Of a DNA stretch of 64,000 nt, positions 15,755 through 25,370 are shown piece by piece. How positions within the stretch are numbered: position 1 is the stretch's first letter; the number at the start of each line of letters is the position of its first letter. Both the position numbers and the translations under genes were made by a program. The notes below the pieces were generated by a model that had not been told where the DNA came from, made no database searches, and saw only the letters and a list, made by a program, of their open reading frames with translations. This stretch comes from Odoribacter splanchnicus DSM 20712 (lineage in GTDB: Bacteria > Bacteroidota > Bacteroidia > Bacteroidales > Marinifilaceae): positions 2,418,001-2,482,000 of the forward strand of contig NC_015160.1 in NCBI RefSeq assembly GCF_000190535.1. The letters are read 5' to 3'.

Positions 15755-15930
15755 GTGGAGTTGCCGGATCGTTGTCTCGTCCGGCAATGAAAAGGGAATC
15801 AGGTGTAAATCCTGAACAGATCCACTGCTGTAAGTTTCATAACACTTTTCGGACGTGCTTTATCCACTGTTCCTCGTTTGGAATGGGAAGGAAACCGAAA
15901 AGGAAACAAGTCAGAAGACCTGCCACGTGA
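15755..15930 (+). promoter_or_regulatory. Cobalamin riboswitch 1 (BtuG-BtuB operon)
   Basis: It has the conserved core GGGAATCAGGTGTAAATCC, CACTGCTGTAA, and the closing box AGTCAGAAGACCTGCC at about 15910-15924. Known members of this family bind cobalamin and usually shut expression off. It sits 50 bases before the BtuG-like start codon. Confidence 0.95.
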
Positions 15931-15979
15931 TTCATTGTTTAACGTTCAAAGGGAAGAAGAACATAAACGTCAGTAAATC

Positions 15980-17120
15980 ATGCTATTCAAAAAAAAATCT
16001 CTGTTTTTTCATATTTGCCGTAATAGCAGGGCTATTCACAGCCTGTGATTCCGCAGGAACGGATTATCCCTACGGGCCGGTGAGCCAAGGTAATATCGAA
16101 GCCCTTGTTCTCAATGAAGGGGGAATCAATCAGAATATGGGCGGTATCTCCGTTTTAAACAAAGACGGATCAGTCATTCCGGATATTTTCCGGGAAGTGA
16201 ATCACCGACCGCTTGGTGATGTGGCCCAATCCATCACCAAGATCAACGGTAAATATTTTGTGACTTTGGACAACTCCAAAAAAATCGAGGTTATAGATCC
16301 CGAAACGTTCGGTTCCGTCGGTACAATCCTCTATACCCAAGCGGGATTTCCACGCCAGATCGTAGCCATTTCCCCGACAGAAGCTATCGTATCCGATCTG
16401 GAGAGACAACTGGTGCGTATCCGGACTGTGGAACCTTATGGCGAACCTCTGGAATATATCTCCATACCGCGATCGGTCGAATATCTGGTAACGGTAGATA
16501 ATAAAATCTTCGGAATGACTACCGGCGGAATATATGTCTTCGATACCGACAATATCAGCAAAAAAGCTGTCCGGGTCATCCCGGAAGTAAAAAACGACGA
16601 AAATACCAAAACCTGCCGGATGCTGGTCGATAAATACCAAAGAGTATGGGCCTTGATGAACATCCGGGAGGGGAATCGAGTCTGCGGAATAGAATTGGTT
16701 TGTATCGACCCCCACCAAGAAAAAGTCGAGGTCTCTTATACCCTTCCCATCAGTGAAAAGGCAAATCCACAAGCAGGAGACGTAATCGGTACAATCACCT
16801 ATAATCGCACGGATATCGATCCTACACTGAACTGGATTTATTTCAACGTCAAAACCTGTAAAAGTAACACGGCAGCAGGGATTACCTCTGTCCAAAGTGT
16901 TTACCGGATGAATGTCGGCACGGGAGAATTCGAACACTACCTCGATCTTCCCGGAATCGATATGATGTATGGGTTTTCAGTCAGTCCGCAAGGAGAGGTC
17001 TATCTATGTGACTGTCTGGATTACAGTGCACAACGCGGTTATATCCGGAATTACAAAAAAGACGGTTCCATCCGGAATTTTCGAGTCGGTATCTATCCTA
17101 GCCAAGTGTATTTCCCCTAA
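15980..17120 (+). CDS. btuG: BtuG-like beta-propeller surface lipoprotein; start out of frame behind A9
   Basis: About 379 residues if one A is removed from the A9 run at 15989-15997. As written, ATG 15980 reads four codons and then enters the wrong frame and stops. With eight A it gives MLFKKNLCFFIFAVIAGLF followed by TAC, a perfect lipoprotein signal peptide joined to the long open frame. The body (GNIEALVLNEGGINQNMGG, then repeated strands ending QVYFP) looks like a YncE/DUF5074-type beta-propeller, the fold of BtuG, the surface lipoprotein that captures B12 and hands it to BtuB. The only in-frame alternatives are GTG codons inside or at the edge of the riboswitch. It is the first gene after riboswitch 1, followed by the BtuB-like receptor after 13 bases. 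The run could reflect slippage, mutation or a base-call error. Confidence 0.75.
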
Positions 17121-17133
17121 TTAGCCTAGCGAT

Positions 17134-19161
17134 ATGAACCTATACAAGAGTCTGATCTTCATTTTATACCTCGGCATATTCCTTGGGTCGGGATTCCGTA
17201 CTCCCGCCCAATCCCGGGATTCGATCACCCTATACGGCACATTAGACACCGTGCAGGTCATCCGCCAACGTATACAACACGCCAACGAGGCAAACGCAGG
17301 AGCCCGGGTAACCCATATTTCTCCAGCCATTTTACAAGCCAACAAAACCCGCTCGCTGGCCGAACTCCTGACCGACCATACCTCTATTTACATCAAGAGT
17401 CTGGGAACAGGAGCGTTATCGACAGCTTCTTTCCGTGGAACCAGCGCTTCCCAAACACGGGTAAACTGGAACGGGATCAATATCACACCTCCTTTATCGG
17501 GTACTTTCGATTTTTCACAGATCCCGGTCTTTTTTACAGATAACATCAACCTGTACTATGGCAGCAGCCATGTAAAAAACGGTACCGGAGCTATCGGAGG
17601 TAGTGTGAATTTATTCACAGACACCGATTGGAACCGAGGCGTAAATGGCCGGGTACTGGCAGAGTATGGATCGTACAACACATATACCGTCGGTGGACAG
17701 GCGAATATAAGCGGTAATAAATCGGCCTCAAAGACACGGTTATATTATCAGCATTCCGACAACGACTATACCTATCTGAATAAAGTGCTGACCAATACTC
17801 CTTTCCGTGAAAAAAGGCAGGATGCCGCTTACTCTCAATTCGGAATTATGCAGGAAGGCTATTTCAGAGTATCTCCCTACACCCGCCTGACAGCTGTCGC
17901 CTGGTATCAGAAAAATCACCGTAACCTCCCCCAACCGCTCGGTGTAGTCAACCGCTCCCAGGAGGATCAGGAGGAAAATAATTTCCGGGGATATGCCGGA
18001 CTGGATTTCAGCCGGGGTATCCATGAATTACATGTAAAGGCTGCCTGGCTGTATTTCTGCCAAACTTACGATATCCGGTATGACGGAGGTTTATTCGATC
18101 CCAAGGGAAACAAAAACCGCTCTAACACGGCACAGGTCGTGGCCGATTATACGTACTCCCCGACCGATAAGCTTATCCTCAACACGACGTTAACCTATTC
18201 TCACGACCTGATCCGGGTGAGTAGCTACATAGACATCGACTCATCGAAATATACGCTCGACGGTATCGATTTTGATATTCCTCAGGTGGAATCCCCTTTC
18301 AGCCACCACCGTAACATACTCTCCTGGCAAACTTCCGCTTTGTGGACGCCTATCCGGTGGATGATGATCAACGGACAATATATGTTCGAACATAACGACA
18401 ATCGGAATGTATCCACCTGGTCGGCAGGAATAGTATTCAATCTATTGAAAAAAGAATTAAAATTGAAAGGAAGTACTGCTTATAATTATCGTTTCCCCAG
18501 TATGAACGACCTATATTGGCGCCCCGGCGGTAATCCGGATGTAAAGCCGGAAGAGGGGTATTCTTACGATGCTTCTATTTCTTACCGGAAGAGTATAAAC
18601 AAACATCTCTTATTCGATGCCGAAGTTTCCGGTTATCTAATGAACATCGACAACTGGATCCTTTGGCTCCCCAAAGACGGAAACCAATGGGTGTGGACTC
18701 CGCAAAACAAACGAAACGTACGTTCCTACGGCGTGGAACTTTATGGAAAAACCACTTTCCACTACGGGGAACTCGTATCTTCTCTTTCGGGTAATTACAG
18801 CTGGTCACAATCCCGGACCCGCAAGAAACAACACGTAGACGACAACGCCTATATGCGGCAAATTCCATATGTACCGCGATTCAAGTGGAATCTGCGCTGG
18901 AATATCGATTATAAAGATGCTTTTTTCGTCTGGCAGATGACTTACACCGGCCGGCGTTTCATTACTACCGACGAATCATATGCCACGGATCCCTATTCCG
19001 TACATAACCTCTTGCTCGGTTACCGCTACTCCTTCCGGAATGGGACAAGCCTAACCCCTCAGATGCGGATAGATAACCTGTTCGATACCTACTATGAGTC
19101 GACCCAATATTATCCCATGCCTTTGCGTAATTGCTTGTTCTCGCTTTTATTCGAATTTTAA
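17134..19161 (+). CDS. btuB: BtuB-like TonB-dependent vitamin B12 receptor
   Basis: 675 residues with a signal peptide (GIFLGSGFRTPAQS). The plug domain lies at about 45-165, with ARVTHISPAILQANKTRSL and the conserved SFRGTSASQTRVNWNGI segment; the outer-membrane beta-barrel ends in aromatic FSLLFEF. Length and plug fit small cobalamin receptors rather than SusC-type ones, and no carboxypeptidase-like N-terminal domain is present. The position behind a cobalamin riboswitch and between BtuG-like lipoproteins supports B12 or corrinoid uptake across the outer membrane. Confidence 0.85.
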   Translation: MNLYKSLIFILYLGIFLGSGFRTPAQSRDSITLYGTLDTVQVIRQRIQHANEANAGARVTHISPAILQANKTRSLAELLTDHTSIYIKSLGTGALSTASFRGTSASQTRVNWNGINITPPLSGTFDFSQIPVFFTDNINLYYGSSHVKNGTGAIGGSVNLFTDTDWNRGVNGRVLAEYGSYNTYTVGGQANISGNKSASKTRLYYQHSDNDYTYLNKVLTNTPFREKRQDAAYSQFGIMQEGYFRVSPYTRLTAVAWYQKNHRNLPQPLGVVNRSQEDQEENNFRGYAGLDFSRGIHELHVKAAWLYFCQTYDIRYDGGLFDPKGNKNRSNTAQVVADYTYSPTDKLILNTTLTYSHDLIRVSSYIDIDSSKYTLDGIDFDIPQVESPFSHHRNILSWQTSALWTPIRWMMINGQYMFEHNDNRNVSTWSAGIVFNLLKKELKLKGSTAYNYRFPSMNDLYWRPGGNPDVKPEEGYSYDASISYRKSINKHLLFDAEVSGYLMNIDNWILWLPKDGNQWVWTPQNKRNVRSYGVELYGKTTFHYGELVSSLSGNYSWSQSRTRKKQHVDDNAYMRQIPYVPRFKWNLRWNIDYKDAFFVWQMTYTGRRFITTDESYATDPYSVHNLLLGYRYSFRNGTSLTPQMRIDNLFDTYYESTQYYPMPLRNCLFSLLFEF

Positions 19162-19196
19162 TTGAATCATATAAATCCTTTAAATAAATAGAAACC

Positions 19197-20525
19197 ATGA
19201 AAAAAAATAATTTTACGCTTTTAGTTTGCCTCCTGTTAGCAGGAATATTCGCATCATGTGACGATGACGACAAATATCCGGTTCCTCCCGAAGTATCTAT
19301 CGAGAGTGTAAACGGAGTGTTCGCAATGCCTCAGGAAGACTCTATCGTACTGAAAGCGAAAGTAGAAAGTCCGCTGCCAACCACACTGAGCTGGTCCGTC
19401 AAAGGAAATGAAGTCTCTAAGGATACAGTATTTACTTTCAAAATGAACGAATTGGGGACCTACGATGTTAAATTAACCGCGACCAATGCCGATGGAGTGA
19501 CTTCTGCCACAACATCCATCGAAGTGTACGGTAAATACAAATACGGTACTTTTGTTTTAAATGAAGGTTACCAGGCCGATCCTTCTACATTGATATTCAT
19601 CAGCCCGAAAGGTATTCTCACGGACAGTGCCTATTACAAGGCAAACGGCAGCATGCTGAGCCTTCTTTCCCAAGACTTATTTATCGCCAACAACAAACTG
19701 TATATCATTTCACAAAAAAGCGGAGACGACGGTTATCTTATCGTTGCCAATGCAGAAACCCTGAAAAAAGAAGCCGGCTATAAGACCGAACTGGAAGATA
19801 AAGTAAGCAGTCCGACTCATGTTGCCGTACTGGGAGACGACGATATCTATCTGCGCGACAACGAAGGAATTAAGGTATTCCACCCATCCAGCGGCGAACT
19901 CTTTCTCATCGAGGGAGCTGAAAGGGCTAATAAGAATACCATGGCTGTAACGGAAGGGAAAATATTCGCTGCAGCAGGAAATAACGTCCTTGTGATCGAA
20001 AAAGGAAAAAACAAAATCTCCAAATCGATAGAATTCAATGATCCGGTCAGAGGAGTCGTCAAATCGCCGGACGGTAACTTGTGGGTATCCACTTCGGCCG
20101 GGGAAATCTCTAAGGTCGATGCCCAAAATTATACTATTATCAAAACCAATACTTTACCGGGAGATGCCATTAGCACTCAGTCGGCCTCATACACTTCTAC
20201 TCCGTGTATTACAGCACAAGGAGATACTTTGTACATGAACGGCACAGGTACCAAAATCTATCGTCACATTTTTAGTAAAAACCAGACGGATCTGATGGTC
20301 GATGCGGCAAACATCGTGACAACAACTAGTGTTTACAATACCATAGCCGTCAATCCGGTTACAGGCGAAGTCTATCTGAATACAATCAAAGGGTGGGGTA
20401 ACGACCGTCTGATCAACCACATCAGTGTATTCGATTTCAGCGAAACCGAACCGAAATTGAGCGCCAATTATAAGAATCATACCAATTATCCAGCCGGAAC
20501 ATTCTTTACTTATAATTTTCAATAA
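19197..20525 (+). CDS. Surface lipoprotein: PKD-like domain plus BtuG-like beta-propeller
   Basis: 442 residues. The lipobox is IFASC (Cys 21) followed by acidic DDDDK, a surface-export-type signal in Bacteroidetes. Residues 30-110 form a PKD/Ig-like domain (LSWSVKGNEVSKDTVF, TYDVKLTATNADGVTS). Residues 115-442 form a YncE/DUF5074-like propeller beginning KYGTFVLNEGYQ, comparable to ALVLNEGG in the first gene of the operon. A second BtuG-type corrinoid-binding lipoprotein is the likely role; two copies may serve different corrinoids (inference). Confidence 0.75.
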   Translation: MKKNNFTLLVCLLLAGIFASCDDDDKYPVPPEVSIESVNGVFAMPQEDSIVLKAKVESPLPTTLSWSVKGNEVSKDTVFTFKMNELGTYDVKLTATNADGVTSATTSIEVYGKYKYGTFVLNEGYQADPSTLIFISPKGILTDSAYYKANGSMLSLLSQDLFIANNKLYIISQKSGDDGYLIVANAETLKKEAGYKTELEDKVSSPTHVAVLGDDDIYLRDNEGIKVFHPSSGELFLIEGAERANKNTMAVTEGKIFAAAGNNVLVIEKGKNKISKSIEFNDPVRGVVKSPDGNLWVSTSAGEISKVDAQNYTIIKTNTLPGDAISTQSASYTSTPCITAQGDTLYMNGTGTKIYRHIFSKNQTDLMVDAANIVTTTSVYNTIAVNPVTGEVYLNTIKGWGNDRLINHISVFDFSETEPKLSANYKNHTNYPAGTFFTYNFQ

Positions 20526-20538
20526 AAGAATTTTGTAA

Positions 20539-21492
20539 ATGAAAAAATACTATTCTTTATTTCTATTCTGGAGTCTGCTTACAGGTCTATCGACCTCCTG
20601 TAGTGACGACAACAAAAAAGATCCGTATCTTCCTACTCCGCCTCAGGTTTCTATCGGAAATCCGAGTGGGCAAACCACCTGTTTACCGGGTGAAACGATC
20701 GAGTTAAAAGCGATTCTGAACAATCCGTTACAGACCACTTTCCAGTGGCAACTGAACAAAAAAACGGTTTCCACAGACTCAATCTATCGTTTCACCTCTC
20801 AGGACCCCGGTAGTTTTGAAATTATCCTGACCGCAACCAATCAAGACGGCAAGGATTCCGACACCTTATTTCTGAAGGTCAACGGTAATCGGTTCGCGAT
20901 CTCCGATCTGAAAAATTGGACCGGTAACGGAGAAAACACCTCGGTCTTTGCCATTCAATGGGTTACAGGGGAGCATCTGCAAGAACCGGCAGACCAGGAA
21001 GTTTTTTTCATTGCCTGGGGATATCGTTGGAATAAAACGGAAACTTTTACAGGAATCGATATGCTCAAAGCTATTGCCAAGAACGATCCCCGCCTTTATG
21101 TCGCCTTATCAGGAAATTATATCAAAGGATTCGGTTATGACGGTAATAACGACGGTAAAATCGAACTGAAAAGTTCTACTTTACATCTGACACAAGCTGA
21201 TTTTACAAACGGGCTCTACGAACTCTCCGAATACGATTCTGACGAATTGAAACCGTTAGATGCAGCCGATTATTGGATGGGATCGAACGATGCCTATACC
21301 ACCTACTGGCTCGGTTCGGGCAATCAGGTGCCGACAGCTGCCGACTTTGAATATTCTCAGACATTTGTCGACAATCGCCAACTTGAAAATCTCTCCTGGG
21401 ATGTATGGACACTTTCTCCCATCGATTACACGTCTATGGTCAATGTATCCCCCATCCCCCGATTGATCAAAGCTGCAGAAGCAAATAAATAA
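20539..21492 (+). CDS. Surface lipoprotein of the B12 operon, BtuH-like candidate
   Basis: 317 residues. Lipobox GLSTSC (Cys 21), then a PKD-like domain (residues 33-117) very like the one in the preceding gene (TFQWQLNKKTVSTDSIYRF, ILTATNQDGKDS). A distinct C-terminal domain follows, with VFFIAWGYRWNKTETFTG and YWMGSNDAYTTYWLGSG. It is last in the riboswitch-1 operon. BtuH is a described B12-binding surface lipoprotein with a unique C-terminal fold; this gene is a candidate by position and layout only. Confidence 0.6.
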   Translation: MKKYYSLFLFWSLLTGLSTSCSDDNKKDPYLPTPPQVSIGNPSGQTTCLPGETIELKAILNNPLQTTFQWQLNKKTVSTDSIYRFTSQDPGSFEIILTATNQDGKDSDTLFLKVNGNRFAISDLKNWTGNGENTSVFAIQWVTGEHLQEPADQEVFFIAWGYRWNKTETFTGIDMLKAIAKNDPRLYVALSGNYIKGFGYDGNNDGKIELKSSTLHLTQADFTNGLYELSEYDSDELKPLDAADYWMGSNDAYTTYWLGSGNQVPTAADFEYSQTFVDNRQLENLSWDVWTLSPIDYTSMVNVSPIPRLIKAAEANK

Positions 21493-21498
21493 AAAGTT

Positions 21499-21545
21499 AA
21501 AACGGTGCCAACAGGTAAAAACTGATGCGCACCGTTTTCTTTTTA
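21499..21545. terminator. Bidirectional terminator between convergent B12 operons
   Basis: AAAACGGTGC / GCACCGTTTT with T on the right and A on the left, lying between the BtuH-like stop and the end of the minus-strand ABC operon. Confidence 0.85.
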
Positions 21546-21562
21546 TTCAAAAACCTTCCCGG

Positions 21563-22582
21563 TCATTTTTTCAATAATCCGGTCAAGTCCTCGAAAGAAG
21601 TCAGTATAGTAGACATTCCATTTTTTTCCCAACTCATTTCATGCGGGGAAGTAACCGTCAATACGGGTAAATTTTTTCTATCGGCATTTCCGGGCAGACC
21701 GGAATAGCCAAAACGATTCAGAGCATTGACACACCAATGCCAAAGGCAGGGATCGTCCGTCCTGACGACGACTTCCTGATAATCCTGTACGATGGGGAAA
21801 TAGCCCCCACGTCCCCGGTCAAAACATATTTTCCGGTGATCGAACAAACAGTCCAGTCCATCGTTAAAGACTATATCCTCCGTAACGCCACACTGCAATC
21901 CTTTTCCGGGCGCGAGCAACCACAGCCGGTCGGCCTGGATCAGTGCCTGGTCGATATCGTGGGTAGACAGCAGAATGGTCTTATGTTGTTCGCGGGCAAT
22001 GGTATGCAATAAAGTCATGATCTCGATACGGCTTACCACATCCAGGAAAGCTGTGGGTTCATCGAGCAAAATCAACGGACATTCCTGCACCAATGCTTTG
22101 GCGATCATCACTTTCTGCCGTTCCCCGTCCGACAATTCGGCCACGTAATTTGCAGCTTTATGGGATATTCCCACTGCCGTAAGAGCCTCTTCGACGAGCT
22201 TATGATCTTCCCGGTTCAAACGGCCCCAGAATCCGGTATGGGGCTGACGCCCCAAGCTTACCAGTTCATATACGGTCAATCCGCCGGCCTGTGTCTTATC
22301 GGTCAGTACGACGCCGATCTTGCGCGATTTTTCCCGTTCGGAATAATCCCTCAGCGGACGTCCTTCAAGCCATAATTCACCTTCCAAAGGCAATTGAAAA
22401 GCCGAAAGAGTACGCAACAGAGTAGATTTGCCTGCCCCGTTAGGACCTAACAGACAAGTCAACTCTCCCGCCCACAAATCGAAAGACAGATCCCGGTGTA
22501 CCACTGTAGAACCGTTCTTACCATGAGAGTAGCCGATAGCCAATTGACGGGCTGCAATTACAGGTAAAGTCTCCATAGTCAA
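21563..22582 (-). CDS. btuD: Cobalamin ABC transporter ATP-binding protein
   Basis: 339 residues. Walker A GPNGAGKST near 47-55, signature LSDGERQKV near 147, Walker B LILLDEPTAFLD near 170, switch His in STHDIDQA. It is longer than classic BtuD by about 80 residues at the C-terminus, an extension of unknown use. The start overlaps the permease stop by four bases, so translation is probably coupled. With the permease, binding protein and CobO it forms an inner-membrane B12 importer; a haem or siderophore substrate would also fit the family, but the context argues for corrinoids. Confidence 0.85.
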   Translation of the reverse strand: MTMETLPVIAARQLAIGYSHGKNGSTVVHRDLSFDLWAGELTCLLGPNGAGKSTLLRTLSAFQLPLEGELWLEGRPLRDYSEREKSRKIGVVLTDKTQAGGLTVYELVSLGRQPHTGFWGRLNREDHKLVEEALTAVGISHKAANYVAELSDGERQKVMIAKALVQECPLILLDEPTAFLDVVSRIEIMTLLHTIAREQHKTILLSTHDIDQALIQADRLWLLAPGKGLQCGVTEDIVFNDGLDCLFDHRKICFDRGRGGYFPIVQDYQEVVVRTDDPCLWHWCVNALNRFGYSGLPGNADRKNLPVLTVTSPHEMSWEKNGMSTILTSFEDLTGLLKK

Positions 22583-23616
22583 TTGAAATATTGAATTTTA
22601 CGCTGTTTGACCAGAATATAGATAATGACGGGAGCACCCAAAACGGGAGTGATGGCGTTCAATGGCAAAATCCCCGTTTCGCCGGGTAATACACTGATCA
22701 GATTACACAACAGGGCTACCGCCCCTCCCAGCAATAAGGTCACAGGCATCAGGGAATTGTGGTTCGAAGTACCCAGCATCAAGCGGGCAATATGCGGCAC
22801 GGCCAATCCGATAAAAGCGATAGGCCCGCAAAAGGCGGTTGTTATTGCCGTCAGCATACCGGTCGCAATCAATAACAGATTGCGGGTAAGCCGCACATTC
22901 ACACCCAGATTTTCAGCATACCGGTTTCCCAACAATAAGGCATTCAAAGGTTTGATCAACATGACCGATAAAACCAAACCGGCGGTAATCGAAACGATAA
23001 ATACAGGCAATTGCCCGGAAGACACTCCGCTGAAATTTCCCAATCCCCAGATCATATAAGAATGTACTCCTTCGGCCGTAGAGAAAAAATTCAATAATGA
23101 AATCACCGAGGAGGTGATGTATCCGATCATGATCCCAATAATAAGTAGCATCAAATTATTCTTTGTAAAAGCAGAAAAGAACAGCAAGATTCCCATGACG
23201 ATCATAGCCCCGGCAAAAGCTCCGGCCAATACCGCCAGAAAACCGGATATACTGAAAACCCCGGCAGTAATACTTCCTCCACCGAGCAACATCACCAAGG
23301 CCACGCCCAGGCTGGCCCCGGTATTGATCCCCAATATCGAAGGTCCTGCCAGCGGATTACTGAAAACGGTTTGCAACATCAACCCCGAGACAGCCAAGGC
23401 TGCTCCACACAGCAAAGCAGTTATCCCTTGCGGAATACGCGATTCCAGCAAAATGAACCGCCAGCTCTCCCGTTCTACGGCATGTCCGCACAAAATATCC
23501 CATACTGCGCCTGCAGGAATACGTACCGAGCCTACCCATAAGTTCGCCGCGAACAACAGAAGGATCGATACGATCAAACCGATACTATATTTCCATCCGG
23601 ATGGTAAAGATTTCAT
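22579..23616 (-). CDS. btuC: FecCD/BtuC-type ABC permease
   Basis: 345 residues with about ten membrane helices. Family landmarks are RIPQGITALLCGAALAVSGLMLQTV near 60-85, NPLAGPSILGINTGASLG near 88, and GPIAFIGLAVPHIAR near 265. Four-base overlaps on both sides (with the binding protein and the ATPase) indicate a tight operon. It forms the transmembrane channel for B12 import. Confidence 0.88.
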   Translation of the reverse strand: MKSLPSGWKYSIGLIVSILLLFAANLWVGSVRIPAGAVWDILCGHAVERESWRFILLESRIPQGITALLCGAALAVSGLMLQTVFSNPLAGPSILGINTGASLGVALVMLLGGGSITAGVFSISGFLAVLAGAFAGAMIVMGILLFFSAFTKNNLMLLIIGIMIGYITSSVISLLNFFSTAEGVHSYMIWGLGNFSGVSSGQLPVFIVSITAGLVLSVMLIKPLNALLLGNRYAENLGVNVRLTRNLLLIATGMLTAITTAFCGPIAFIGLAVPHIARLMLGTSNHNSLMPVTLLLGGAVALLCNLISVLPGETGILPLNAITPVLGAPVIIYILVKQRKIQYFN

Positions 23617-24746
23617 TTTTCCAATCTTTTAAAATAACGGCACTCTCCTGCCGGTAACACTCCCGGGTGAAAAATCCGGATCAGATCTTCCAACAGCCGT
23701 TCGGGATGAAAAGGGGTCTCTGTATAAAAAGGTACCTGTCCCGAATTACATCCATACACCTGCCCGGTTTGAAAGGCCCGGAAACCGGCATATGAAGCGT
23801 AGTCGGACTTTAATTCGGTCAGGGTTTTATCTTGTTGCCGGTTGTATTTGAATAACCAGAAATCGGCATCCTGCCCTCGGTCAAATACCGTTTCAAAAGA
23901 CAAAGGAATCGAACCGCTATGTTCGTCCTCCGCCCACATATAAGTAGCCCCGGCATCCTGATACAACCGTCCGGTCGTGCTTTTTCCTCCGGGTACATAC
24001 CAGGCGGAACCGCTTTTCAATTCAGATATCACCGTCGGCCGCTGATTTACAGACTTGACCAAATCACACAGCTGTAAATAATCCGCACGGACAGCAGTGA
24101 ATAACGAATCAGCCTGCCGCCGTTTCCCGAAAAGCAAACCGAAAAAACGCATCCATTCAGACCGCCCCAAAGGAGAGGTCTCCATATAATCGGCACATTC
24201 GATAACCGGTATCCCTAATTTTTCAATCCGGCCATAACCTCCACTATTTTCAAAAGGGGAGAGCAGGATAGCATCAGGATGAAAGTCGATTATTTTTTCA
24301 ATATCCGGATTCATAGTATTTCCGGCGTCGACCATTCGCCCGGAAGCACAACGATTTTGTATTTCAGGTATTTCGATATATTGCAGATCACATATTCCAC
24401 CAATCCGATCGATTGCCCCCAGTTCGGACAGAAGCCCGCAATGTACCGAAGAATATACCAATGCTTTTTCCACCGGCGTCCGGACCAAGGTCCCTTCAGG
24501 CAATCCTTCCGGCAATTCAGTTTCCCGGCCGACCAAAACATAGGTATGTAAAATCCGGGCCGTATCCCAAGGGTTTTGTACCCGCACCAATATATAATGT
24601 TCACTCGAATCTATCCGAATCCGCCCGGCATATTCCATCCGGAGCGCGGACAAAGCATCTCCTGCAGAAGCCGAATGCCTACTTTTACAACCTACACCAA
24701 GAGCCAACAACAGCCCCAGCAACCAAAACCGCATCAATCTATCCAT
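23613..24746 (-). CDS. btuF: Periplasmic cobalamin-binding lipoprotein of the ABC importer
   Basis: 377 residues. A lipoprotein signal LLLALGVGC (Cys 20) is followed by a class III (BtuF/FepB-like) binding fold: VYSSVHCGLLSELGA, ICDLQYIEIPEI, IIDFHPDAILLSPFE and PVIECADYMETSPLGRSEWMRF, the last typical of the family. It overlaps the permease by four bases. CobO ends three bases upstream. Confidence 0.82.
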   Translation of the reverse strand: MDRLMRFWLLGLLLALGVGCKSRHSASAGDALSALRMEYAGRIRIDSSEHYILVRVQNPWDTARILHTYVLVGRETELPEGLPEGTLVRTPVEKALVYSSVHCGLLSELGAIDRIGGICDLQYIEIPEIQNRCASGRMVDAGNTMNPDIEKIIDFHPDAILLSPFENSGGYGRIEKLGIPVIECADYMETSPLGRSEWMRFFGLLFGKRRQADSLFTAVRADYLQLCDLVKSVNQRPTVISELKSGSAWYVPGGKSTTGRLYQDAGATYMWAEDEHSGSIPLSFETVFDRGQDADFWLFKYNRQQDKTLTELKSDYASYAGFRAFQTGQVYGCNSGQVPFYTETPFHPERLLEDLIRIFHPGVLPAGECRYFKRLEK

Positions 24747-24749
24747 ATC

Positions 24750-25271
24750 TCAATGATCAAATCCATCCCGGGACAATACTCCCCGGGTATAATAATGTTT
24801 CACTTCACGCATTTCTGTCACGAGGTCAGCCAAAGCCAGCAAAGCTTCGGAAGCATAACGCCCGGTAATCACCACCTCTGTCCCTGTGTCACGCAGCCCG
24901 ATGACTTCCAGTATTTCTTTATCGGAGAGCAAACCAAAATACACAGCTATAGTCAGTTCGTCCAGGATGACCAGGTCCCATTCACCCGAAGCCAGTATTG
25001 CCGCACATTCCCGGAGTCCTTCCTGGACAAGGCGTACGTCTTCGTCTTCGGGCCGGTGATCAAGGAAACATCCTCTTCCAAACTGCCGGACCGCCAACCG
25101 CCCGGGGAAACAGGCTTCCAGCCGGGTTTCGTTATATTTCATGCTTTTGACAAACTGCCCGATAAACACCCGTTTACCAGCACATAAAGCACGTACCGCC
25201 AAACCGAATGCAGCCGTTGTCTTACCTTTACCGTTTCCGGTATAAACCTGAAGGTATCCCTTTGTTTCCAT
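24750..25271 (-). CDS. cobO: Cob(I)yrinic acid a,c-diamide adenosyltransferase (CobO/BtuR type)
   Basis: 173 residues from the ATG at 25271; the frame opens 18 bases earlier but METKGYLQVYTGNGKGKTT is the typical N-terminus. Walker A GNGKGKTTAAFG, then GQFVKSMKYNE, WDLVILDELTIA and TGRYAS, all family hallmarks. It attaches the adenosyl group to corrinoids, completing the coenzyme form after uptake. It is first in the cobO-btuF-btuC-btuD cluster. Confidence 0.92.
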   Translation of the reverse strand: METKGYLQVYTGNGKGKTTAAFGLAVRALCAGKRVFIGQFVKSMKYNETRLEACFPGRLAVRQFGRGCFLDHRPEDEDVRLVQEGLRECAAILASGEWDLVILDELTIAVYFGLLSDKEILEVIGLRDTGTEVVITGRYASEALLALADLVTEMREVKHYYTRGVLSRDGFDH

Positions 25272-25312
25272 TGAAGCGTAAAAGTACAAAAAATGCCTTT
25301 CCTTACAAAATA

Positions 25313-25349
25313 CGAAAAGCCCCCTGCCAACTAAAAGCTGCAGGGAGCC
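25313..25349 (-). terminator. Terminator between the LRR lipoprotein and cobO
   Basis: On the minus strand, GCTCCCTGC pairs with GCAGGGGGC across an eight- to ten-base loop, then TTTTC. It may only attenuate, since cobO follows in the same direction and no separate riboswitch precedes it. Confidence 0.65.
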
Positions 25350-25370
25350 GTCCGATGTAAAGTATTTCCC

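Noticed and set aside
15855..15980. Long N-terminal extension of the BtuG-like frame from a GTG at 15855
   Set aside because: These codons lie inside the cobalamin riboswitch and give no signal peptide start; the frame is open there only by chance.
16170..16937. Minus-strand ORF of 255 codons inside the BtuG-like gene
   Set aside because: Its composition follows from the propeller gene on the other strand; no start context or recognisable motif.
24576..25187. Plus-strand ORF of 203 codons across btuF and cobO
   Set aside because: Shadow of two well-supported genes; rich in His, Pro and Gln as expected from complementary codons.
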